A stretch of DNA of 17,696 bases from Monoraphidium neglectum (Eukaryota; Chlorophyta; Chlorophyceae; Sphaeropleales; Selenastraceae). The position numbers and the translations under genes are program-made. This document shows positions 9,338-17,696 of this stretch, in pieces. Numbering within the stretch: position 1 is the stretch's first letter; each line of letters opens with the position of its first letter. The stretch is taken from assembly GCF_000611645.1 (NCBI RefSeq), contig NW_014012619.1, positions 1-17,696 on the forward strand, given 5' to 3'. The notes beneath the pieces are model-generated. The model was not told the origin of the DNA. It ran no database searches and was given only the letters and a program-made list of their open reading frames with translations.

Positions 9338-10393
9338 TGGCAACACCGCCTCTCGGGGGCGCAGCGGCTCATTGAACTGTTGGGCAGGAACATTCAACCC
9401 ATGCTTTCAAATGGCGACGGCGTCGGCAACGTCTCGGGTTCCCTAGTGCGGCGGCCGGTGCGGCCGGACCATGCCCCGGACGGCTCTCTGCCCAGCACAG
9501 GTGAAGGCGCTTCTGCCGCAGCCGGCGCCGGCCACGGCAGCAGGCTTGGTGGCCAGCCGGCGGCTGTTGGCATGCTCGCCAACCTGTTCCCAATCAGGCG
9601 CCTCCCGGGCTTGGCCGAGGCGGAGTGCGGGCCCCTGCTGACCGACTGTCTCCCGCCGCCGAGCGCCGCCCTTGACTGGCTGTCCTTCCTGAGCGAGCCC
9701 GGCAGCGCCGCGGCCTGCGGCTTCCTGGGCCTTGGCGCCGGGGCCGCGCTGGTGCGGCCAGTGATGAGCGCCGGCGGCCATGGCGAGAGGGGCGTGTTCG
9801 TCCGCAGGCTCGGGCGCGGCCTGGGGGAGAATGTCATGGAGGTGGCAGCCGTGGTGTTTGCTCCCCGCGACAGCGCATCGTCTCTGCAGCGGATGGAATC
9901 GCTGGAAGACGGGCAGGCGCTGCTCGCCGGGGGGCCGCGTGTGCCTGCCTTTGCCGCCCCTATGCAGCACGTCGTCACCTCTTCATTGGTGCCCGGCGGG
10001 CGGGCGCCCCGCATGGCCGTCCGCTTTGAGGAGGGCGGGGTTTTCCCGGCCCTCTCCGTGGCCGCCGGGTCGCTCGCGCGGTCGTTGGCGGGCGAGCAAC
10101 CGCAGGGCGCGGCGCGGGACGAGACGCGGCGCCTGGTGCTGGTGCGGTTGGCGTTCGTCATTCTGCACTGCTTGGCCTCCATGGTGGCGTTCTGCCACAT
10201 GCCATCTGCGAGCGGCAAGGAGGAGATGGCCGCACCAGCAGCATGGGCAGCGGCACCTGAGCCCGCGCCTGGGTGGCTGGCCTCAGCGTGGGTGCTGCAG
10301 CTGGGCGGTGGCCTCGCCAGGGTTCCCATGCCCGCGGCACTGGGTCGGGCCCTGCTCCAGATCCTTGAATCCGACAGCACCGCCAACATGTAG
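8288..10393 (+). CDS. Unrecognised ~650-residue protein with Val-Gly repeat and one possible membrane segment
   Basis: I recognise no family. Exons 8288-8763 and 8917-10393 join as an Arg codon (AG|G). The intron 8764-8916 has GTACGA donor and a pyrimidine-rich CCCTAG acceptor; it is 153 nt, so the frame stays open if it is retained. Seen: Ser/Gly-rich basic N-terminus; acidic NDDDADSG; three 15-nt units encoding RPSAI/RPSAV/RPSER (8615-8659); a basic stretch (AKARLRSKR) before the intron; a Val-Gly tract at residues 282-299 encoded by GTCGGC units; and a hydrophobic segment LVLVRLAFVILHCLASMVAF at about 565-584 that could span a membrane. The middle (8917-9260) looks compositionally weak and may hide a further intron. 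Start: ATG at 8288 in context CCAACATGA; a spliced upstream start at 7988 is possible. Confidence 0.6.
9284..9337 (+). repeat. In-frame hexanucleotide repeat (GTCGGC)8
   Basis: Eight exact GTCGGC units (9290-9337), preceded by one variant unit GTCAGC (9284-9289), encode Val-Ser then (Val-Gly)8 within the unknown gene. Unit length 6 means expansion or contraction keeps the frame. A related GACGGCGTCGGC stretch follows at 9415. Confidence 0.9.
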
Positions 10394-10842
10394 CTGAGGG
10401 CCGATCGCGAGTTGGGGACGGCCTCGGCGCGCGGCTGCGAGGGCGGGCCCTTGACTGCGCGGACTGCCCTTGAGTCGCGCGACCCCCTGTCTGTTCTTCG
10501 TGTCAACCCTGGGTCAAACGCGACATCCCTTCCAATCACTTGCGCTGCTTGTATGCCTTCCCCTTTTGCGCCCCGCTTTGCCATCATGACTCATTCGCGC
10601 TGTGTGATGGCGCATCTGCGTTCCTCATCGCCTCACCAAACACCTCCTTGCTGGACCGCGGCAGGCCTGGCTCACGGCGCGCAACGCCACCTCGATTGGG
10701 GCACGTGCGCATGCTGGTGCTACACGCCCTGCCGGCACTGCACTTCACCAGCCTTTGGCCTTGGGGCGCGCCAGCCAGCGGCGACCTTTGCTGCTCGTTG
10801 GCAAGGCTGCCTGTGTTGCTCAAATGGCCATGCCCACTTGGC
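10394..10842. other. 3' flank of the unknown gene
   Basis: 449 nt from the TAG stop to repeat copy 2. No second gene is supported. Probable 3' UTR; the nearest downstream TGTAA signal is at 11419-11423, inside the repeat, implying a ~1-kb 3' UTR if it is used. Confidence 0.5.
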
Positions 10843-10921
10843 TGCGTGTGGTCTTTACGTTTGCAAACAACACTGGGCGAACACCAATGGAGCGAGCATA
10901 GCTTGTGAGCCGCGCATGCCT

Positions 10922-10952
<31 letters not shown>

Positions 10953-11495
10953 ATCGCAACAACGCAAGCAGCCGCTACCTCTGCAGCACGCAGCTACCCG
11001 CTAGGCCGACAAAGTCACTCGCACTGGCAGCAGCTACCCGGCATGCCAGGCATTGTGCAGCTCTTGGTTTCGGCCAGGCAGGGGCTGCAGGCCGGGCGGC
11101 CAGCAATCCTTCCCGCCTACTCACAGGGCGCGCCACGGGGAGGCGGCTGCATGGTGCGCCCCGCGCTCACCTTGCGACATCAGACTTACCGGGTGGGGGT
11201 GGCATTGGCGTTGCAGGGTGAAGACCGCTGGCCTGGCCGCGGCCTCTATGGGGAGCCTCACGGGGATCGGCCAGCAGTTAGGTCAGAACAGCCTCGCAGC
11301 CATCCCTTTCCCCCCCGCTCGGCTCCAGAGGCACTGAGCAGTATCGCTGCACTTGCTGGGGTGCAGCACTGCCGCGGACGCCCGTCCACCCCCTGCCCCA
11401 AGCGGGCGCGGGGCTGCCTGTAACGGCAGGGGCTGGGTTCCGAGCGCACCCGGGGTCCCGCAGCCCGTGTTTTGGACGATTTGCTAGGCTGGGCG
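10843..11495 (+). repeat. Dispersed direct repeat, copy 2
   Basis: Same orientation as copy 1 (6652-7277), offset about 4.19-4.22 kb because of indels. It includes a (CAG)n run at about 10926-10951, the exact 41-nt block at 11111-11151, and the shared right end CTGGGCG at 11489-11495. Both copies lie 3' of a plus-strand gene and are followed by a less GC-rich spacer. Confidence 0.8.
11415..11430 (+). terminator. TGTAA polyadenylation-type signal inside a small hairpin
   Basis: CTGCC-TGTAAC-GGCAG forms a perfect 5-bp stem with TGTAA in the loop (11419-11423). TGTAA is the usual chlorophyte poly(A) signal, and this is the only candidate found downstream of the unknown gene. The equivalent site in copy 1 is CTGCC-TGTAGA-GGCAG (stem kept, signal changed). 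Confidence 0.35.
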
Positions 11496-11850
11496 ACAAA
11501 CAGCGAGCGGATTGCTCGAAACCATGGCTCAAAAAGGGGCTACATGGCATCTGTATACATGAATAAAAGCTAATTGTCAGTGTGACTTTTCCAACATAGG
11601 CGCATGAATGTCTCAAGCAGTGTGCCGGTCTCTTGTACGACGGCAACTGCCGTGGCCCTGACTCGGCGCTCACTTTCAGCTGCTTCAATTGCAATATTCC
11701 AGATATGACTGCCGCCTGACATCATTGGACTAGATTTGCATGCAGAATCTTCGCGTACTGTAGCATGCACTGTTTCGGAGGGCTGTCGCCATTATCGACA
11801 GACATCGAAAGAGCTGGTCGCTGGCTTGCAGCTAAGCTCCCAGCACGGCG
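11496..11850. other. Upstream spacer of the ankyrin gene
   Basis: 355 nt, less GC-rich than the neighbours, including TATACATGAATAAAAG near 11555-11570. It is the likely promoter/5' UTR region of the gene starting at 11851. No gene or firm promoter element can be called. Confidence 0.4.
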
Positions 11851-14652
11851 ATGTACAAGCGTCCTGATTCAACGCTGCTGCTTCTGCTGCAACGGCTGCT
11901 GCTTCTCGCGATGGTCACTCGCGCAATGGGCGACGCCTGCCAGTGCCCAGCGCCAGGCGAGGCCCCAGGCAGCAACCTCTGGACGACCTGGACGCGTGAT
12001 GACGTCACCAAGTACATCGACGCCAATGTGTTTCCCTTGCACAACGCGTCCGCTGAGCTGGATCTTCAGGTGCGCACCTCCGATGTTGCTGCCGGTCTGC
12101 TCAACTGCTCGGGCCGACGGCGGTCCCATTTGAGTGCCGACGATGATCACAAGAGAAAGCTTCCAGGTTGTACTAGTCACCCGCGATTGGTGACCATTTC
12201 AATGCTCCAAACACGTTCTAACGACCTCGAGGGTACACAGCTGGCCACTGCCCCACCCCAAATGTCAAACGCTGCACACTGCCACACAGCTTCCTGCAGC
12301 TGCCGGGAGCTGCACCCCCTCCCCCAAGGCAACCTGGTGCACGAGCCACCGCACGTCTCATCACCCCTTTGCTTACAGTCGCCGTGCAAGTCACCTACGT
12401 GCACTCAACAACCCCCACCCCTCATCAGAGGATGAAGGCCGCAATCGCAAAGGGGGCGGACGTCAACCAGCGGGATACGCACGGCCTCACCCCCCTCCAG
12501 GCCGCCTTCCTCACCACCAGCTCACCCTATTGGTGCGAACCCTGTCGTTGTTGCAGGCACGGCGTGCTTCCCCTGCATGGGTCGCAACGGTGATGACAGG
12601 GGAAATGGCGCTGCGTCATCCGCAATCCTGCCGCCCCGCTTGCCTGTATGTGCTCAGTGTGGGCAGCAGGCCCGCTCCTCACCCGCCTCTCTTAGCTCAG
12701 CACTGTGGTCGGTACTGCAACAGGACTGAGCCCCTTTGAGGGTGTTGGCAAATCAATGCTCCTTCAAACATGCAGGCGTGTCACTTGCCAACAGTACACA
12801 CTCCCTGGCTTGCCCACACACACAACAATCGCACACGTGTGGACGCGCACACACGAACGCACCCACACCCACACCCGGACGCCCCCGCACACAGCACACC
12901 CACACCCCACACCCACATGCACCCCTCAACCCAGGCACCCATACACCGAGGAGGTCTATCAAGCCATAAAGCTGCTGCTGGACGCCAAGGCGGACCCCAA
13001 CATCCCCTTCAAGCTGCCCAACTCAGCAGATGCCAGTGGCCCTCTGCTACTCCATCCGTAAGTTGCATGGGGCGCAACCCGGATACCGGCATGCGAAGCC
13101 GTGGGTACATGCACAGCGGTGGGCACATGCCTTGCCTTGCAACGAAGCGGTGGGCACACGCGCCATGCAGCTGCGTCACTGTGATAGAGGCTGCACCTTC
13201 CAGAGTCTGCCTGGCCACACCGGGCGCCTGCCAGTGGTCATGCAGTGCACGCACGCACCTGTGTATGAAGCTGCACGCTGATCAGCCCATGCTCTGCCGG
13301 CGCTGGCAGGCAGTGCGATGGCACTTTATGTTCACAACACCGCAGCATAGCCGGGGGCGCGCACCAGCACTGTGTCTTGGATGAGGTCACACCCGGCAGA
13401 ATCCACCACTGTCTTGTCGCCTCGGTTGACAATCTATATAACAGTGTTGCAAACCCATGCGACAATAGGCGGTTTTGCCTGTAGCTCCCTGCTTGCCCGC
13501 ACTGTAAACATTTGCAGGTCGCCGCGCTTCCTCAAACCATCTGCAGTGCCTGGGATGGCTGCCTCGACTTGGTGACGATGCTGCTCAAGGCGGGCGCCGA
13601 CCCTAACGCCAGGAACGAAGAGAGCGGCATAATAGCCCTGCACGAGGCGGCAAAATGCGACTTCAGGTGATTTACCCAGCTGCCGCTGTTGCTGCTGCCG
13701 CCGCAGCCGCCGCCGCCGCTGCTGCTGCTGGTGCTATGATGTTGATGATGATGATCGTCAACCTTGGACGTCGCTGTATGGTCAACCCCATCCCACCCGC
13801 CATGCATGCTCGCTTGCTGTCAACACAAACGCAATGGGTTGCGTGCGTCGTCGTGCGGCGTGGCGCCACCTAACACGACCGCCTGCGGCCGCGCGCGCTG
13901 CGCCTATTGCGCAGGCTTTCGACGGATGATCGCTCCGCCGCGATCGCCAGGGTGCTCCTGGCGTGGGGCGCCGACCTTGGGGCTAAGGACTCATCCGGCA
14001 AGACACCCTTTGAGATGAATTCGGGTTACCCAGATTGCGGCAAGGGGGTCCGTTGCCCAAAGGTGGGTTCGGCCAAGCCGACGAGATCCCACACTATAGG
14101 GCATGAGGGGGTGCATGGCCTGACAATTAGTTGCAAAGCACTGGGAGCGGTCCGCAGGGCAGCTCATTTTGAGGCCTCCATCACCCCGCCGCTGAGCTGA
14201 CCAGCCGCCCTGCTGGCTTCCCCGGTTGACCGTCAAGGGGCACCATGAAGTGTGTGGGTCAAGTTTTGAGCGCAGTATGCAGGGTTAGGGTTGTCTGGGC
14301 TGGTGCAAATCGGCAGTGGCGCGCGCGCACGATTATGGAGCCCTCCTCCTCGCCAGCGCACCTGACGGCCAGCGACACGTACAGCAGGAGCGAGTGCCAC
14401 GGGCGGATGCAGGGCGTGCTGGGATACACTTGCCACCTGCGTTTACCTTCCCACTGAGCTGAGGACAGCCTTCGTTTTGCTGCTGTTTCTACCACCCAGG
14501 TGTGCAAGGTGCTGCGCGACGGCATCCCAGAGGCAGAGAAGGCGGCCATCAAGGCCGGCAAGCTGCAGGTGGACGACGACACGAGGGAGGCACGCAGGTG
14601 CTGCGCCGACAAGGAGATCAACGGCCGCGGGTACAGCCAGTGCTGCCTGTGA
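11851..14652 (+). CDS. Secreted ankyrin-repeat protein with Cys-rich C-terminus, six exons
   Basis: Exons chosen: 11851-12166, 12379-12532, 12935-13057, 13547-13666, 13915-14062, 14500-14652 (stop TGA); phases agree and give 337 residues. Residues 1-27 look like a signal peptide (basic start, LLLLLQRLLLLAMV core, then DACQC). Two N-glycosylation sequons (NAS, NCS) follow. Ankyrin-type segments: AAIAKGADVNQRDTHGLTPL (126-145), AIKLLLDAKADPN, LVTMLLKAGADPNARNEESG, then VLLAWGADLGAKDSSGKTPF. The tail is Cys-rich (PDCGKGVRCPK, RRCCADK, SQCCL). Ankyrin repeats usually bind proteins; the partner is unknown. Exon 4 could start at another acceptor, but only TGCAG|TGCCTGG keeps the frame. An alternative first junction is 12069 to 12429 (also in phase). 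The signal peptide is unusual for an ankyrin protein but explicit in the reading. Confidence 0.75.
12780..12934 (+). repeat. CA-rich tract before an acceptor in the ankyrin gene
   Basis: The last ~150 nt of intron 2 (12533-12934) is C/A-rich with many ACACAC and CCCACACC words, ending at the acceptor CAACCCAG. It matches the habit seen in LACS introns 4 and 7. Confidence 0.7.
13677..13757 (+). repeat. Trinucleotide-rich stretch in an ankyrin-gene intron
   Basis: GCTGCC/GCCGCC/GCTGCT units grade into GATGATGAT near the start of the intron 13667-13914. It is intronic, so the alanine-rich frames across it are not real. Confidence 0.7.
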
Positions 14653-15632
14653 TGCTGGGGGCACCCAGGTCTAAGGGGCCGGCTTCGTCGCCGTCCTCTG
14701 TGGATGTCACCACTTGTATGCGCGCCTTGTGGCTGCTGTGTGCACCTGTCACTCCTTGTTGGACACAATGATGTCACCTGAGTGGAGGATGCGTTCGCAA
14801 GGAAATATGCGGATTGAAATGATGATGCCCCATTGATGTCTGCGGGTCGCAGGTGGGGCCGCACCAAAAGTTTCGCAGTGTCGATTCAAGTGCTTGCGTG
14901 CGCACCGTTGCGGCTTAGCGGCCAACAAGTGACATCAGCACATGGGGCGCTCTGCTGCATCCGAACACATCAACAATCCTACGGATTGCAGGTACAGGCG
15001 CCAGCCGCGCCACGTGCCCACTGCGCCCGCGTAGAGCATCTCACTACATACCATACGACCACCTGACACCTGTGTTCTTTGTTGCCCAGTTGCGATGCCT
15101 GTCAGCTGCGCCTGCCAACGCAGCAGCCTTGTGAATCCGTCCAATGTGTCCAGCCGCGGCGCTCTTGCTGCACAGCGCACTTTGATCTACACGCCAGGCG
15201 ATGGCGGCAAAGTCAAGCATTCCTCATGATTGCGAACCTCCAAGCAACGCACGCGGCGCGGCGCCCATCACCCGCGCCATTACAAAGAGAGGCAGCATAT
15301 CACAATCATTATAACAAGGTTTAGCTAGGCAGGTTCATCACTGACCCGCGATGCCGCATGCATTGGCGCCAGATGGGGTCGGGGTGGACAAGTACAAGCC
15401 GAGTGTATACAGATGGGGGGCACGGGTGACCCCACCATCCGTTGCCTCGTGAGGGGCCTGGTCACAATGAAATTTGCTGCATTGCACGAGCAGCCGCGCA
15501 GTCGCGGCGGCGAGGGCAGCCTTCCGCGGCGGCCCTGAGCGGCGCACGGCTGCAACGCCGTTATGGACCCAGGCTGCCGTAGACTGGCCTGATGCGCGCG
15601 GTCAAAGGTGCGGTCAAACGGAATCTTGGCAA
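14653..15632. other. Convergent intergenic region
   Basis: 980 nt between the stop of the ankyrin gene (plus) and the stop of the polyQ gene (minus). It should hold both 3' UTRs. No gene is supported. No TGTAA is found on the plus strand after 14652; one is found on the minus strand (15284-15280). Confidence 0.6.
15280..15284 (-). terminator. TGTAA polyadenylation signal candidate for the polyQ gene
   Basis: TTACA on the plus strand reads TGTAA on the minus strand, about 350 nt after the stop codon of the minus-strand gene. Position and sequence fit a chlorophyte poly(A) signal; a 5-nt match alone is weak evidence. Confidence 0.4.
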
Positions 15633-16473
15633 TCAGTCGTCGTCCAAAGTCAGATCAAGAACCTCCATGCGCTGGCCCGCGGCGGCGGCGGCGGCGCCGC
15701 CGCCGCTGCCGCTGCTGCCGCTGGCGCCCGGCCCTGTCGCTGGCGAGGGCCCCTGCCGGCGTGCCGCAGGCGGCGCCCCCTGCGACGCCGCACGCGGCGC
15801 GGCGGGGGACGCCAAAGCGGGAGCAAGCGCAGGCGCAGGCGCGCTGTCGGCCCGCGCGCGCTTGGTGGCGCTGCCGCCGCCGCCCCCGCCGTCCGGCCCG
15901 GGCCCTGCGGCCCGCTTCGCGAGCGCCGGAGCGGGCGCCGAAGCGGCGGGCTGGGGACGCGCCTGCGGTGGGGACGGCTGCTGCGGCAGCCGCGGCGCCG
16001 GCAGCGCCGCCGCCCCCGCGGGCGCAACCGCGGCGCCCGGGAGGCGCGCCCCTATCAGCGGCAAAGCGCGACGCAGCACCAGCTTGTCCGGCTCTGAAAG
16101 GGGCAGCATGTGCTGAGTCAGGAGCGCTTCCTGCTGCTCTGTCACGCCCGGCCGGCCGGCAGACGCGCCCAGGTTCCTCAGGGCCAAAAAAAGCGCCGCC
16201 GCCTGGAATCGAACGGGCTCCGAGGCGCCCAGCCGCGACTCCAATTCGTTCAGCAGGCTCCTCGTGATGGCGACGTCCGCGGCCGCCGCGCCGCCCTGCG
16301 AGGCCGCCGCCCCGCCCTGAGCGGCCGCCGGCGCCGCCGGGGCGGGGGTGCGGGCGGGCGGCGGTTGCGGGGACGGGGCGCCGGGCTGCGGGTGCGAGGG
16401 GGGCTGCGCGGCGGGTGGGCGCGGACCGGCCAGCTGCATCCCTGGCGGCAGCCTCCTGATTTCCCTGTGGGGC

Positions 16474-16509
<36 letters not shown>

Positions 16510-16617
16510 AGCAGCTGTTGCTGTTGCCGCTGCGCTTGTCGCAGCAACTCTAGTTGTGACGCAAGATCTCGTACAGGCGGCTGGGCACCGTGCGGCAGCT
16601 GCGCGCCCTGGCCCGCC

Positions 16618-16661
<44 letters not shown>

Positions 16662-16662
16662 A

Positions 16663-16728
<66 letters not shown>

Positions 16729-17667
16729 CGCTGCTGCGCCAGCACCGTCGCGTTCCACCGCAGGCGTATGGCCAACGCCACCTCAGCCTTGAGCATCTGC
16801 AGCTGCATCGCCCGCACCTGCGACTGCGGCTGGGCAATGAGCAGGTCAAACTGCCTTGCGAGCGCTTGCAGGTGATCTAGAGGGCGGGCGACCAGCGCGC
16901 CCTTCATGTTTTGGGGCGGCATGCGCATCCACTGCTCCAGCTGCGCCGCCGAGAACTGCGGCGGCTGCGGCCGCTGCTGCTGCATCCGCTCCTGCGCCTG
17001 CTGCGCTGCCAGCAGCGCCGCGGCCTGCGTGACCGCCCCATGCGACTGCGGCGCCGCCGGCTGCCGCGCCCGCGCCGCCGCGGCCGCCTGCGCCTGCGAT
17101 TGCGTCGCCGCCTGCTGCCGCGCCCGCGCCGCCGCCTGGGCCGCAGCCTGCTGCGCCGCCGCCGCCTGCTGCGCCTGCGCGGCGGCGGCCGCGGCCGCCT
17201 CGGCGGCCAGCTTGGCGGCGCGCCGCTCCTGCAGCAGCCCGACCAGGCCCGTGTGCGTGAATTCGGCCCCGAAGCGCCGCTTCAGCTGCCGGAACTGCGC
17301 CTGCTGCGTGGGGTTGAAGCGGGGGCGGCCGTTTCTGATGCGGAAGGCGAAGTTTGCGCCCTCCATGAAGAGGTCCAGGGCGCCATCCAGCTCGTCAGCC
17401 TGGCAAAAGGGGTGGGCGGGTGGGTTGGCGGCAGGGTTGTGAGCGTCATAATCCCCGGTTCGCGTGCGCTTGCTTGGGTCCCAGATTTCAGGGTTTCGGG
17501 GTCCAGCGGGGTTGGGGCGGCAGTCGCACAACCAGACACTGCAAGCTTTGCAGACATTGCGAACAGTGGAAGTTTCTTGCGGATTTATGGCACATCATCA
17601 TCTTTGCGCCCACCTCTGTGAGCGTGATCGCCGCGTCCTCCTCCACCCTGCTGCTGTGCGTGTGCAT
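15633..17667 (-). CDS. Gln/Ala/Pro-rich probable nuclear protein with three polyQ tracts and C-terminal SIM-like motif, possibly 5'-partial
   Basis: No family recognised. Minus-strand exons 17667-17614 and 17399-15633 join in phase 0 (GAG|GTGGGC donor, TGCCAG acceptor), giving 606 residues from the ATG at 17667. That ATG may instead lie in an intron, with the exon starting after a CAG near 17645-17654, so the true start may be outside the window. Seen: acidic lead VEEDAAITLTE, then DELDGALDLFMEGANFAFRI and a basic segment (RNGRPRFNP, QLKRRFG); Ala/Gln-rich helix-like region (~80-190); polyQ tracts of 20 (243-262), 14 (265-278) and 11 (316-326); a Pro-rich linker; a helical-looking domain (~393-471); KRAR (531-534), a likely nuclear signal; and C-terminal VLDLTLDDD (598-606), a SUMO-interaction-type motif. 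It may be a transcriptional co-regulator (inference). Confidence 0.7.
16476..16727 (-). repeat. Three in-frame CAG trinucleotide tracts
   Basis: On the plus strand: (CTG)11 at 16476-16508, (CTG)14 at 16620-16661 and (CTG)20 at 16668-16727, the last two split by ATGTCG (Arg-His in the protein). All are pure CAG codons on the coding strand, with no CAA interruption, so they are expected to be length-variable. Confidence 0.95.
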
Positions 17668-17696
17668 CGCGCACACCGCGCCCCCCACCCCCGGCG

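Noticed and set aside
9394..10587. Long minus-strand open frame of 397 codons opposite the unknown gene
   Set aside because: It mirrors the GC-rich plus-strand coding exon; its composition is Ser/Arg/Pro-rich as expected for an antisense shadow, and no motif is seen.
6652..11495. Direct repeats as LTRs of a retrotransposon
   Set aside because: No gag, protease, reverse transcriptase or integrase lies between them, no TG...CA ends or primer-binding site was seen, and the internal gene is not retroviral-like.
14279..14292. GGGTTAGGGTT telomere-like motif
   Set aside because: Only about two partial units, inside an intron; too short to be a telomere remnant.
14500..14652. Possible splice donor CGCAG|GTGCTG inside the last ankyrin exon
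   Set aside because: Reading through gives a short coherent Cys-rich tail and stop; no better downstream exon was found.
15655..16758. Minus-strand Ala-rich open frame of 367 codons and plus-strand Leu/Cys/Ala frames across the CTG tracts
   Set aside because: They are alternative frames of the CAG repeats and GC-rich exon; only the Gln frame joins a spliced upstream exon in phase and ends in a coherent C-terminus.

Overview
The window looks like nuclear DNA of a green alga (Chlorophyta). It is GC-rich. The genes are split by many introns of about 150-1,100 nt, whose donors are almost all GTG-type (GTGAGG, GTGCGC, GTGTGT) and whose acceptors are mostly CAG. Introns carry long (GT)n, (CA)n, (CT)n and (CTG)n microsatellites. 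Chlorophyte-type TGTAA polyadenylation signals are found downstream of two genes. There are no bacterial operons, rRNA, tRNA or CRISPR features. The genus cannot be fixed from sequence alone.

Layout. (1) 1-5777, plus strand: the C-terminal 396 residues of a long-chain acyl-CoA synthetase (LACS), reconstructed as 14 exons whose phases all agree; the 5' part lies outside the window. (2) 5778-7987: intergenic DNA holding copy 1 of a ~625-bp dispersed repeat, followed by a low-GC stretch. (3) 8288-10393, plus strand, possibly with an extra upstream coding exon at 7988-8079: an unrecognised protein of about 650 residues with a (GTCGGC)n-encoded Val-Gly tract and one possible C-terminal membrane segment. 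(4) 10394-11850: intergenic, with copy 2 of the same repeat. (5) 11851-14652, plus strand: a six-exon gene for a predicted secreted ankyrin-repeat protein with a Cys-rich tail. (6) 14653-15632: a convergent intergenic region. (7) 15633-~17667, minus strand: a Gln/Ala/Pro-rich, probably nuclear protein with three CAG-encoded polyglutamine tracts and a C-terminal SUMO-interaction-like motif. Its 5' end may be incomplete.

The four genes show no obvious shared pathway; this is ordinary eukaryotic gene order rather than a cluster. The signals most worth a second look are structural: complementary (CA)n/(GT)n tracts flanking an in-phase catalytic exon of LACS, one LACS intron that can fold on itself through the same repeats, the diverged repeat pair that follows two successive genes, an intron whose retention keeps the frame open in the unknown gene, and the polyQ/SIM architecture of the last gene. 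I did not find a convincing new multi-gene system.
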